This document shows positions 1 through 7,352 of a stretch of DNA of 8,772 nt, piece after piece. The stretch is from Fidelibacterota bacterium. Its GTDB lineage: Bacteria > Fidelibacterota > Marinisomatia > SCGC-AAA003-L08 > TS1B11. Location of the stretch: NCBI GenBank assembly GCA_022564085.1, contig JADFMC010000067.1, positions 1-8,772 on the forward strand, written 5' to 3'. Both the position numbers and the translations under genes were made by a program. The notes under the pieces are model-generated. The model did not search any database. It was not told the DNA's origin and saw nothing but the letters and a program-made list of their open reading frames with translations. How positions within the stretch are numbered: the first letter of the stretch is position 1; every line of letters starts with the position of its first letter.

Positions 1-83
1 AACGCAGTTTCCGTGCCTGAAAAGGCGCCGCTCAGCAGTAGCAACACCAACAGGAGAGCCAGGTATTGCCAATGGATATTCAC
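1..83 (-). CDS. CNNM/CorC-type (DUF21) membrane protein, N-terminal fragment
   Basis: Partial gene running off the left edge; only the first 27 codons are visible. It starts with GTG at 83-81, and this overlaps the ybeY stop as GTGA, so translational coupling is likely. The peptide begins with a short polar stretch, then a Leu/Val-rich membrane segment (about residues 8-17), then S-G-A-F-S-G-T-E-T-A. That S-G-x-F-S-G-x-E-T-A signature marks the first helix of the CNNM (DUF21) membrane domain in the hemolysin-like/CorC/CNNM family. Members usually have CBS and CorC_HlyC domains after this membrane part and are linked to magnesium or other cation transport. A CorC-family gene next to ybeY is known elsewhere (ybeX in E. 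coli). The family call rests on a short N-terminus, so the CBS and CorC domains cannot be confirmed. No clear ribosome binding site precedes the GTG. Confidence 0.75.
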   Translation of the reverse strand, partial: MNIHWQYLALLLVLLLLSGAFSGTETA

Positions 84-517
84 CGTTCCGTTTCCGGAGC
101 TACTTCCTCGAGGTAATGATCCTCCAGCACCCGCATCCGTTCTTCCTGTTGAGGCGTATCATCCTCATGACCCAACAGGTGCAGGCAGCCGTGAACCACC
201 AACCGCAGCAACTCCCGCCGGTAGGTCTGGTGGTAAAGGCGACTGTTTTCCCTGGCCCGCTGGGGGCTGATGTAGATCTCCCCCTCCAGCGGCTCGTCGC
301 TTTCATTCAGGTTGAAAGCGATCACGTCCGTATAAACGGCCTGCCCAAAAAAGCGGCTTTTTAGCTCTTTTAAATATTCATCGTTGCCGAACACCACCTG
401 CACTCCGGCCGTCCCGGACCCCGCGTCATTGAGCACCGCGGCCACCAGTGCCGAAACCGATTCAGCTGCTACCGGCGGTGGTTCCCCATCCAACGTATCC
501 ACTTGGGTGGTGATCAT
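80..517 (-). CDS. ybeY: rRNA maturation endoribonuclease YbeY
   Basis: 145 aa, the usual size for the family. YbeY is a cytoplasmic metal-dependent endoribonuclease involved in 16S rRNA 3' end maturation and ribosome quality control. Visible motifs: N-D-E-Y-L near residues 45-49, T-D-V-I-A-F at 63-68, G-E-I-Y-I-S at 79-84, and the metal site H-G-C-L-H-L-L-G-H-E-D from residue 109. His109 and His113 are the first two ligands. The third position, His in the E. coli type (H-G-x-L-H-L-x-G-Y-D-H), is Asp119 here, followed by D-T and a downstream E-E-R-M. From memory, Bacteroidota YbeY proteins show a similar G-Y-K-D-K-T arrangement, so this looks like a lineage variant and not damage. The ATG (517-515) overlaps the pgpH stop as ATGA with no separate Shine-Dalgarno, and the stop overlaps the next gene's GTG, so it is coupled on both sides. 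Confidence 0.95.
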   Translation of the reverse strand: MITTQVDTLDGEPPPVAAESVSALVAAVLNDAGSGTAGVQVVFGNDEYLKELKSRFFGQAVYTDVIAFNLNESDEPLEGEIYISPQRARENSRLYHQTYRRELLRLVVHGCLHLLGHEDDTPQQEERMRVLEDHYLEEVAPETER

Positions 518-2904
518 TCGGTGCGGGTCCGATCGAGGATATTCCCCGATACCTCCGCAGCCTGCTCCTTGGGTGTTTCGGGTTTGTCCTGGTCGGTCCT
601 ATAAGGGATGCGCACGTGATAAATCCCCTTCAGAACTGAGATAATGCCGGTACCGGTGCTCACGTCGCCCCGGATCTGCCGCAGTTCCTTGAGCGTCAGG
701 GGACACTCATCGAGCTGGCCGTCGGACATGCGCGTATCGATGATGTGGTCTACCATCTGCTGGATACTCGCCAGAGTGGGCTCTTTGATGGAGCGGACGG
801 CGGCCTCGATGGCCTCGCACAGCATCAGAATCCCGGTTTCCCTGGTATTGGGCCGCGGCCCATCGTAGCGGAAGCTCTGCTCCTTGACGTTTTCCGAGCC
901 GTTGCTCTCGGCCACGGCCCGCTGGTAGAAATATTCGATCCGGGTGGTGCCATGGTGCATGGGTATGAAGTCGGCCACATCCGGCGGTAGGCCATATTCC
1001 TTCGCCAGGCGCAGCCCTTCCTTTATGTGGCTTTTGATCACTTTGGCGCTCAGATGGGGCGCCAGGGTATCGTGGGGGTTTTCCTGGTGGAACTGGTTCT
1101 CGATAAAGTACTCCGGCCGGGCCAGTTTGCCAATATCGTGATAGTAGGCTCCCACCCGCGCCAGCAGGCTGTTGGCGCCGATGGTATTGGCGGCCGCTTC
1201 CACCAGGTTGCCCACTATGATGCTGTGGCTGAAGGTGCCGTTGGCTTCGCGGCTGAGCCGGCGCAACATGGGATGGTTGAAATCGGACAGCTCCAGCAGG
1301 GTCAGGTTGGTGGTGATACCGAAGATGACCTCCAATACTCCGATCAGGCCGTAGACCATGATGGGCGACAACAACCCGTTGATGGCGGCGAACATGAGGT
1401 GATTGCCCAAGGTAGCTATATTGGTGTACTTCAGGAACTCGATGGCGGTGATGGCCAACGCATAGGAGGTGAGAATATAGATTATGGCGGTGAATATCTG
1501 GCGGCGGCGCCTAAGCTGCCGTACGGCGTAGATGGCCACACTGCCCGTGAGCAGGCTGGCCATTACAAAGTCCACTTTATTGCCCACCATGAAGCCCAAC
1601 ATCAGGGCCAGGGCCACAGTAGCGATCATGCTGGTGCGGGCGTCTAACAGGATGGTGAAGGCCATGGCGGCCACTGTGAATGGGATCAGGTACTCTGACA
1701 GCCCGAAGCGGTGATGAAACAAGTTGCCCATAGCCATGATCAACACGAACAGCAGCGCAGTCAGCATTATGAAGCGGGTCTGTTTGAACCAGGGCCGGCG
1801 GTATACATACAGCCAGGTATAAAAGAAAGCCACCAGAAAAGTGGTGATCATGATCATTCCGATGCGCGGCAGCCACAGTTGGATGCCGCCGGTCGAAGCG
1901 ATCAGCCTCGATTTAGCGGCGGCCAGGGAACTTATCTTCTCCAGCACCTCATCGGTCACCCTGGTGTTGGCACCGACGATCTTTTCATTTTTCAGCACGA
2001 TCCCCTTGGAAACCGGTACCCGGTCCACCGCTTCCTGTTGACGCCGCTGGGTGATCTCGGCATCGTGGATCAAGTTTGACCGGATAAAAAAGATCAGTAG
2101 TTCAGCACCCACGGCGCCCTCAACCGAGCTCTCGGCCGGATAGTGAGAAAGCAAACGAGTCCGTGCTTTTGCCCAGGCCTCATCCTGGTCCATCAGGTAT
2201 TGCAATTCCACCACCTCATCCACGCCCTCAGTTGTGACGGCTACCGGCGCTTCTCCCAGCTGAATTTTGGGCAACTCCAGCACCCCCTCGGCCAGCACGT
2301 CCCGGATGATCCGCACCAGCTCCCGTTGGAGGCGGCTATAATTGATGGGCCGCCCGGATTCGGTGCTGCCCCGGAAGAAATAAGTCCAATGTGGACCGTT
2401 GATATCCAGCGGAAAGCGCTGAGAGAACTCATTGCCCAGTTCCACCACTGTCAGACTGTCCTGGAACACCGTCTGTTGGGTGGCAACGGCCCGGTCGTCA
2501 TAGCGATGGCGGTAGGCCCGATCGCGGCTGCTGATAAGTTTTTCTTCGGCCCGGCGGATACGATTGACCCGATTGAATAAATCCCGCAGGCCGGCCAACT
2601 GCTCGGTGGAAATAGTTTGGTCCGGATGAAACAGCAACGGCACCGAGCGCCGGGCAGTTTCCCGTTCCTGCTCCAAGGTAGCCTGGCTTTTAAGAATGGG
2701 GAAATTGAACGGGGCGATTATGGCTTCGCTGGTGATCTCATTTCGATCGTAGCGATATTCAAACCGGCTGCCCACCGGATAGAGCCACGAGATGATCAAA
2801 ATCGTCCCGACGATGATCAAGGCGCGGTAGTAGCGCTGCAGTCGATGACCAGTGGCTATCACCATGGAACTTTTTCTCGCTCCGTCTTTACTCCTGCGGC
2901 TCAT
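514..2904 (-). CDS. pgpH: 7TM-HD family phosphodiesterase, PgpH type (c-di-AMP hydrolase family)
   Basis: 796 aa. Order of parts: a short basic cytoplasmic N-terminus, TM1 (about 27-42), a large extracytoplasmic 7TMR-HDED region (about 43-345), a bundle of roughly seven membrane helices (about 346-530), and a cytoplasmic HD domain (about 555-740). HD-domain motifs: G-T-F-S-H-S (His560), Y-Y-H-D-I-G-K (His589, Asp590), A-P-H-L-S-A (His617), S-H-I (His626) and M-H-H-G (His650, His651). In Listeria, PgpH hydrolyses cyclic di-AMP to pApA; that specificity is inferred here from architecture. One oddity: the last metal-site block, usually M-L-A-D-x-V-E-A, reads M-L-C-E-A-I-E-A, so the canonical Asp is Glu697. 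The ATG (2904-2902) overlaps the acyl-CoA dehydrogenase stop and the TGA overlaps the ybeY ATG. A PgpH-YbeY pair is common in bacteria, which supports both calls. Confidence 0.94.
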   Translation of the reverse strand: MSRRSKDGARKSSMVIATGHRLQRYYRALIIVGTILIISWLYPVGSRFEYRYDRNEITSEAIIAPFNFPILKSQATLEQERETARRSVPLLFHPDQTISTEQLAGLRDLFNRVNRIRRAEEKLISSRDRAYRHRYDDRAVATQQTVFQDSLTVVELGNEFSQRFPLDINGPHWTYFFRGSTESGRPINYSRLQRELVRIIRDVLAEGVLELPKIQLGEAPVAVTTEGVDEVVELQYLMDQDEAWAKARTRLLSHYPAESSVEGAVGAELLIFFIRSNLIHDAEITQRRQQEAVDRVPVSKGIVLKNEKIVGANTRVTDEVLEKISSLAAAKSRLIASTGGIQLWLPRIGMIMITTFLVAFFYTWLYVYRRPWFKQTRFIMLTALLFVLIMAMGNLFHHRFGLSEYLIPFTVAAMAFTILLDARTSMIATVALALMLGFMVGNKVDFVMASLLTGSVAIYAVRQLRRRRQIFTAIIYILTSYALAITAIEFLKYTNIATLGNHLMFAAINGLLSPIMVYGLIGVLEVIFGITTNLTLLELSDFNHPMLRRLSREANGTFSHSIIVGNLVEAAANTIGANSLLARVGAYYHDIGKLARPEYFIENQFHQENPHDTLAPHLSAKVIKSHIKEGLRLAKEYGLPPDVADFIPMHHGTTRIEYFYQRAVAESNGSENVKEQSFRYDGPRPNTRETGILMLCEAIEAAVRSIKEPTLASIQQMVDHIIDTRMSDGQLDECPLTLKELRQIRGDVSTGTGIISVLKGIYHVRIPYRTDQDKPETPKEQAAEVSGNILDRTRTE

Positions 2905-4058
2905 GATAATTCCGCCTCTTTCAGAATCTCGCGAGCAATCAACATCCGCTGAATTTCGCTGGTACCTTCGCCGATAGCCAGTGCTTTGGCGTCCCGGAAA
3001 AATCGCTCCACCTGATACTCCCGAATGTACCCGTACCCGCCGTGGATCTGGATCGCTTCGCTGGTGATGTCCATCGCTATTTCGCTGGCAAACAGCTTTG
3101 CCATGGCCGATTCCTTAACGATATTGTACCCCTGGTCCTTCAACCAGGCGGCGTGATAGACCAGATGTTTAGCCGCCTCAAACTGAGTAGCCATGTCGGC
3201 CAGCTTGAACTGCACCGCCTGGAATTTACTGATGGTCTGGCCGAAAGCTTCTCTCTCGAGGGAGTAGCTCAGCGCCCGGCGGTAGGCCCCTTCGGCGGTG
3301 CCCAGCGCCAGGGCCCCCACCGATATCCGGCCGCCGGCCAGCACCTCCAGGAACTGGCTGAAACCCCTGGATGCCTCCCCCACCAGATTTTCCAGGGGGA
3401 TTTCCACATCCTCGAAATAGAGCGAGCGCGTATCCGAGGCCCGCCAACCCATTTTCTTCTCCGGGGGCCCGGTGCGCAGGCCGGAAGTGCCGGTTTCCAC
3501 CAGAAAGTTACAGATGCCCAGGTCTTCGCCATCCTCGATCAGGCGGGCGGTGAATATAATCACGCCTGCTATGCCGGCGTTGGTACAGAAGATTTTTTGG
3601 CCGTTTACTATGTAGCGATCCTTACGGCGCTCGGCCCGGGTACGGGTGGCTCCGGCGTCGCTGCCGGCCTGCGGCTCGGTCAGGCCGAAAGCCCCGATCA
3701 GCTCCCCCTGAGCCAGAGGAGCCAGGTATTTTTTTTTCAGCTGTTCACTGCCGAACATCAGAATTGGCATCGTGCCCAGGCTGGTATGGGCCGCCACGGT
3801 GATGCCCAAACTGGCGTCGACGACTCCCAGTTCGTGGACCGCGATGGTGTAGGCCACCGTATCCATGCCGGCCCCGCCAAATTCGCTGGGGATCGGCACC
3901 CCCATCAGGCCCAGCTTGGCCAACTTGGCCACCAGATCAGTGGGGAATTGCCCCTGGCGGTCCATTTCACTGGCCACCGGCTCCACCTCGCTGCGGGCGA
4001 ACTCGCGCACCATGCCCTGAAGCAAGCGGTGTTCCTCGGTAAAGTAGCGCTGCTCCAT
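2901..4058 (-). CDS. Acyl-CoA dehydrogenase, FAD-dependent (short/branched-chain type)
   Basis: 385 aa, full length for the mitochondrial-like bacterial family. It oxidises an acyl-CoA to the trans-2-enoyl-CoA with FAD and passes electrons to ETF in the cytoplasm. Both family signatures are intact: G-L-T-E-P-Q-A-G-S-D (residues 125-134) and Q-x-x-G-G-Y-G-Y followed by E-Y-x-V-E-R-x-x-R-D (337-356). The catalytic base is Glu364 in I-G-E-G-T-S-E-I-Q-R, the position seen in short-chain, medium-chain and butyryl-type enzymes (isovaleryl-CoA dehydrogenase has its base elsewhere). The residue before that Glu is Gly where Tyr is common. Chain-length specificity cannot be read from the sequence. It begins 19 bases after the fabH-like stop, with only a G-rich stretch and no good Shine-Dalgarno, and its stop overlaps pgpH. 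A role in supplying or recycling short acyl-CoA near FabH is possible but speculative. Confidence 0.94.
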   Translation of the reverse strand: MEQRYFTEEHRLLQGMVREFARSEVEPVASEMDRQGQFPTDLVAKLAKLGLMGVPIPSEFGGAGMDTVAYTIAVHELGVVDASLGITVAAHTSLGTMPILMFGSEQLKKKYLAPLAQGELIGAFGLTEPQAGSDAGATRTRAERRKDRYIVNGQKIFCTNAGIAGVIIFTARLIEDGEDLGICNFLVETGTSGLRTGPPEKKMGWRASDTRSLYFEDVEIPLENLVGEASRGFSQFLEVLAGGRISVGALALGTAEGAYRRALSYSLEREAFGQTISKFQAVQFKLADMATQFEAAKHLVYHAAWLKDQGYNIVKESAMAKLFASEIAMDITSEAIQIHGGYGYIREYQVERFFRDAKALAIGEGTSEIQRMLIAREILKEAELS

Positions 4059-4077
4059 AGTGCTTACTGCCCCCGGA

Positions 4078-5070
4078 CTACCATTTAATCAGTGCCGATG
4101 CCCAGGTGAAGCCGGAGCCAAAGGCCGGCAGCACCAGGTAATCTCCGGACTTGATCAGGCCCTCGTCCAGGGCGTCGGCCAGGGCCAGGGGGATGGAAGC
4201 GGCGGTAGTATTCCCATACTTATGGATGTTCGAGTAGACCAGGTCGGGAGCAACTTTCATCCGGCGGGCCACTTCCCGGCTGATGCGGAGGTTGGCCTGA
4301 TGGGGCACGATCAGGGTGATGTCCGCAATGGTCAGACCGTTGGCGTCCAGCGCTTCCTGAATGACCTCCGGGAAGCGCACCACTGCATGGCGGAACACCT
4401 CGCGGCCGTTCATGCGGGGCCATTGGCGGTCGTCTTCCAGGTCTTCGGAGCTCAGGCGTGGAGATTTGGTGGTGGTGGGCAGCTCGACGAAAATCTCCTT
4501 ATAATATTCGCCCTGGGAGTGCAGATGGCAGCTGAGGATCCCGCGGTCCTCTTCGGTGGCGGAGATCACCGCAACGCCGGCGCCGTCACCGAAAAGAACG
4601 CTTATGTCCCGCCCGGCAGTGGATAGGTTGATGGTTGTGGACTGGACCTCCGCCCCGATGAGCAGAATGTGCCGGAAGGTGCCGGTGCGGATGTACTGCT
4701 CGGCGATAGACAGGCCATAGACAAAACCACAGCATTGCACCCGGATATCCAATGCCCCTATTTCCCGGAACCCCATTTTATGTTGCACCAGCACGCCGGA
4801 GCCGGGGGCATAGTAGTCCGGGGTGGAGGTGGCGAAAATTATAAAATCGATGTCTGCCACGGTGATTCCCGCCGCCTCCAGGGCCTTTTCGGCCGCCGGT
4901 ACCGCCAGATCGGACGGTCCCTGGCCCGGCTCGGCGAACCGCCGGGTCTCGATGCCGGTGCGGGTCCGGATCCATTCGTCGGTAGTGTCCATCAGGCCGG
5001 CCAGCTCATCATTGGTGACCACCCGTTCCGGAACGTAGGTACCCAGTCCGGAAATATAGGCCCGGGTCAT
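4078..5070 (-). CDS. fabH: 3-oxoacyl-ACP synthase III (FabH or FabH-like)
   Basis: 330 aa. FabH condenses an acyl-CoA primer with malonyl-ACP to start type II fatty-acid synthesis in the cytoplasm. The Cys-His-Asn triad is complete: Cys113 in V-Q-C-C-G-F, His257 in V-P-H-Q-A-N-L-R, and Asn287 in K-Y-G-N-T-T-A-A-S. G-D-G-A-G (161-165) and the C-terminal G-S-G-F-T-W are also typical. Two features set it apart from classical FabH such as that of E. coli (Cys112, His244, Asn274). The active-site strand reads D-I-R-V-Q-C-C-G-F where A-A-C-x-G-F is usual, and about 13 extra residues lie between Cys and His, including the acidic stretch near 207-214. A FabH-like paralogue using other primers is therefore possible. 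The start has one of the better Shine-Dalgarno sites here (GGAG, 8 bases before ATG) and overlaps the recJ stop as ATGA. Confidence 0.88.
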   Translation of the reverse strand: MTRAYISGLGTYVPERVVTNDELAGLMDTTDEWIRTRTGIETRRFAEPGQGPSDLAVPAAEKALEAAGITVADIDFIIFATSTPDYYAPGSGVLVQHKMGFREIGALDIRVQCCGFVYGLSIAEQYIRTGTFRHILLIGAEVQSTTINLSTAGRDISVLFGDGAGVAVISATEEDRGILSCHLHSQGEYYKEIFVELPTTTKSPRLSSEDLEDDRQWPRMNGREVFRHAVVRFPEVIQEALDANGLTIADITLIVPHQANLRISREVARRMKVAPDLVYSNIHKYGNTTAASIPLALADALDEGLIKSGDYLVLPAFGSGFTWASALIKW

Positions 5071-6788
5071 TGCTCATTCTCCAATTTTATATCCTTTATT
5101 AGGAGCTGCACCCGTCGATTTCCCCGCCATTGATCCTCCTCAACTACGTAAGCGATATTCAACGGCTGATTCACCAGCAATTTTTCATAATGGTCCGCCA
5201 GATTGAATCCGATGGCCTCGAACGTGGCCCCTTCCTGCCCGACCTTGAATTTAAGGTGCGCGGCGGATCCTCCCACCAGGCTGGGCCGTCCCATTACCTG
5301 TACCCCCCGGGCGGCGAATACCGGCCGGCGGTTACCGGGGCCGTGCGGTTCCAGCGATCCGAGGAAGCGCATAAAGCGGCTGTCGATGGTATCCAACGTG
5401 CAATCCCCTTCAATCACCTGCCGCGGAAGCAGCTGGTCGGCTGTAAGGCAGCTATCGGCCCAGGCCAGGAACTGCCGCTCAAAGGCGGGCAGTTGATCGC
5501 TGCGCAGCGACAGCCCGGCCGCTACCGTGTGTCCGCCGAAGTCAATCAGATGCTCGCGGCAGTGGGTGAGGGCCTGGTGGAGATCGAAACCAGCCATGCT
5601 GCGCAACGATCCCTTGCCGACACCATTTTCCAGGGCGATAATCACCGTGGGTCGATGGAACTGGTCCCGGATACGGGCCGCCACGATACCGATGACCCCC
5701 GCATGCCAGCCCTCCTTGGCCACCACCAGCGCTTTTTCCCGGCTCAGGTCATGGTGGGCGTTCACCAGGTACACCGCCTCCTCGACGGTGCTCTCCTGAA
5801 TCTGCTGGCGACGGGTGTTCTCCTCCACCAGCTCCCGCGCCATGCTGATGGCCTGGTAGGGGTTGGTGGTGGTGAGCAATTTCACGGCCCGGCCGGCATC
5901 GCCCAGGCGCCCGGCGGCGTTGATCTTGGGCGCGATATTGAACACCAGCCGCCCCACGGTCAGGTCCCGCCCGGCCATGCCGGTAACCTGCCGCAAGGCT
6001 GACAGCCCCGGCCGGGGATGCTCTTCCATGCGACGCAGTCCGGCCCGGACCATGACCCGGTTCTCAGCGATGATCGGCACCATGTCGGCGGCGGTGGCCA
6101 AAGCCACCAGGTCCACCTGATCCCACGCCAGTTCCGGATCAAATCCGCCCCGCTCAGCCACCGCCAGGGCCAGCTTGAAGGCCACGCCGCAGCCGCATAG
6201 GGACTTGAAAGGGTAAGGGCAATCCACCTGTTTGGGATTGAGGATCGCCACGGCTTCTGGCAGGTTGGTATCGGGAATATGGTGATCGGTGATGATCACT
6301 TCAACGCCCTTTTCCCTGGCATAGGCCACTCGCTCCACCGCATTAATGCCGCAGTCGCAGGTGATCAGCAGGTCGGCGCCGATCAACCCGGCGTAATCGA
6401 TACCCTGTTGGGAGAGGCCGTAGCCTTCGCTGCCCCGATCGGGGATATAGGTGGATATCCGGCCCCCCACTGATCGCAGGAACAGGTACAGCAGTGAGGC
6501 GGCGGTGGTTCCGTCCACATCGTAATCGCCGAAGATGAGAATGGGACGTTCCCGGCGCAATTGGTCCAGGATGCGGTCCACTGCGGTATCCATCCCTTTC
6601 ATCAGGAAGGGATCATGCAATTGGTCCCGCGCGGCCTGAAAGAAAGGCCCGCCGGCTGCCCGGGTGGAGATGCCGCGCTGCACCAACACGCGGGCATAGA
6701 TCTCCGGCACATCGAATTCCAGTTGCGCCTGCTGTACTAGTAGGGGATCAGGCGCAGTATATTCCCATTTTACGCTCTCAGGCGGCAA
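5067..6788 (-). CDS. recJ: Single-stranded-DNA-specific 5'-3' exonuclease RecJ
   Basis: 573 aa, within the usual RecJ range. RecJ degrades single-stranded DNA 5' to 3' in recombination and mismatch or base-excision repair. The DHH core shows G-D-Y-D-V-D-G-T-T-A (87-96), D-C-G (145-147), I-T-D-H-H-I-P-D (166-173), L-N-P (183-185) and A-T-A-A-D-M-V-P (231-238). The DHHA1 part follows with W-H-A-G-V-I-G-I-V-A (361-370), K-G-S-L-R-S (392-397) and F-G-G-H-x-x-A-A-G (417-425). A C-terminal OB-like region (about 455-570) completes it. All expected metal-binding acidic and His residues are visible. The start is uncertain: no ATG or GTG lies upstream in frame before a TAG at 6794-6792, and the best candidate is TTG at 6788, six residues before the K-W at which related proteins begin. 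The TGA overlaps the fabH ATG. It starts about 36 bases after the rnpB 3' end. Confidence 0.95.
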   Translation of the reverse strand: MPPESVKWEYTAPDPLLVQQAQLEFDVPEIYARVLVQRGISTRAAGGPFFQAARDQLHDPFLMKGMDTAVDRILDQLRRERPILIFGDYDVDGTTAASLLYLFLRSVGGRISTYIPDRGSEGYGLSQQGIDYAGLIGADLLITCDCGINAVERVAYAREKGVEVIITDHHIPDTNLPEAVAILNPKQVDCPYPFKSLCGCGVAFKLALAVAERGGFDPELAWDQVDLVALATAADMVPIIAENRVMVRAGLRRMEEHPRPGLSALRQVTGMAGRDLTVGRLVFNIAPKINAAGRLGDAGRAVKLLTTTNPYQAISMARELVEENTRRQQIQESTVEEAVYLVNAHHDLSREKALVVAKEGWHAGVIGIVAARIRDQFHRPTVIIALENGVGKGSLRSMAGFDLHQALTHCREHLIDFGGHTVAAGLSLRSDQLPAFERQFLAWADSCLTADQLLPRQVIEGDCTLDTIDSRFMRFLGSLEPHGPGNRRPVFAARGVQVMGRPSLVGGSAAHLKFKVGQEGATFEAIGFNLADHYEKLLVNQPLNIAYVVEEDQWRGNRRVQLLIKDIKLENEQ

Positions 6789-6823
6789 TCGCTAATGCTC
6801 ATCTAATACGTCTGCTAAAAAAA

Positions 6824-7266
6824 GTGGAGGCCAGCCTGTAAGCCGAATTCTGTATCCGCCGGTTGGCGGACGATGGCTATTCATCTGGACCCGGCCTCAC
6901 GACCGGGTTCGAGCGACCTACCCGCTCCGTCTCCTGAAATCCGAAGATACCGGAATCCGGCGAACCACCGGCCCAATAGTTACATCGGGCGAAGCTGCTT
7001 GGTCTTGCTCCGGGCGGGGTTTGCCAGCTCCTGAGCTTGTGCCCGGGACTGGTGGTCTCTTACACCACCCTTTCACCTTTACCTCAGCCCACAAGTGGGA
7101 TGGGGAAGTCTACTTTCTGTGGCACTTTCCGTACTCCCAAACCCGACTAGCGGCCTTGAAAGTCCCTCCTGTTAGGAGGCGCCCTGTTCTGCGGAGTTCG
7201 GACTTTCCTCTACTGGAGCCGACTACCGAAAGTGCGGCCCCGGCAGCAGCCATCCGACCGGCCTCC
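6824..7266 (-). ncRNA. rnpB: RNase P RNA, bacterial type A
   Basis: About 443 nt on the minus strand; this is the catalytic RNA that trims tRNA 5' leaders. Conserved blocks in RNA order: GAGGAAAGTCCG (7210-7199, P4 5' strand), GGTGAAAGGGTGGTG then TAAGAGACCACC (7078-7051), CCCGGAGCAAGACCAAGCAG (7014-6995), GGGTAGGTCGCTCGA (from 6923), CAGATGAATAGCC, and ACAGAATTCGGCTTA (6853-6839, P4 3' strand). The ends are set by helix P1: an 11-base 5' strand at 7266-7256 pairs, with two G-U pairs, to the 3' strand at 6836-6826. Ends are accurate to a few bases. Seven T follow at 6823-6817, but P1 is not a local hairpin, so this is not a standard terminator and transcription may continue into recJ. The RNA lies between the zinc-ribbon gene and recJ, all on one strand. 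Confidence 0.97.
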
Positions 7267-7272
7267 GGTGCT

Positions 7273-7303
7273 AATTTACAAGGAATAGGGATCAGTTTGA
7301 CAG
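7273..7303 (-). promoter_or_regulatory. Possible rnpB promoter
   Basis: On the minus strand TAAATT (7278-7273) lies 6 bases before the P1-defined 5' end of rnpB, a suitable distance for a -10 element. CTGTCA (7303-7298) lies 19 bases further upstream and matches four of six positions of TTGACA. TAAATTAG also matches seven of eight positions of a Bacteroidota-type TAnnTTTG box if n is free and one T/A mismatch is allowed. A stable RNA needs strong expression, so a promoter in this 86-base gap (7267-7352) is expected, but the elements are only moderate matches. Confidence 0.3.
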
Positions 7304-7352
7304 GATTTGCGCTGGTGAGGAGTAGCGGGGCCTGTGGGCGGGTTATGGCAGC

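Noticed and set aside
1027..1647. A 206-codon open frame on the plus strand opposite pgpH
   Set aside because: Opposite the 7TM-HD coding region; composition is the mirror of hydrophobic helices and no family is recognisable.
3042..4088. A 348-codon open frame on the plus strand opposite the acyl-CoA dehydrogenase
   Set aside because: It mirrors a GC-rich gene whose coding sense is certain from two family signatures; the translation has no recognisable domain and is rich in Gly, His and Gln, as typical shadow frames are.
5130..6002. A 290-codon open frame on the plus strand opposite recJ
   Set aside because: Antisense shadow of the DHH/DHHA1 region; no motif, no ribosome binding site, low-complexity Gly/His/Gln composition.
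6817..6836. P1 of rnpB plus seven T as an intrinsic terminator
   Set aside because: The P1 partner strand is over 400 nt away and the local sequence forms only a 4-base palindrome with a 2-base loop, so it lacks a proper local hairpin.
7297..7302. Perfect TTGACA on the plus strand near the rnpB promoter region
   Set aside because: No acceptable -10 lies 16-19 bases downstream and no plus-strand gene follows.
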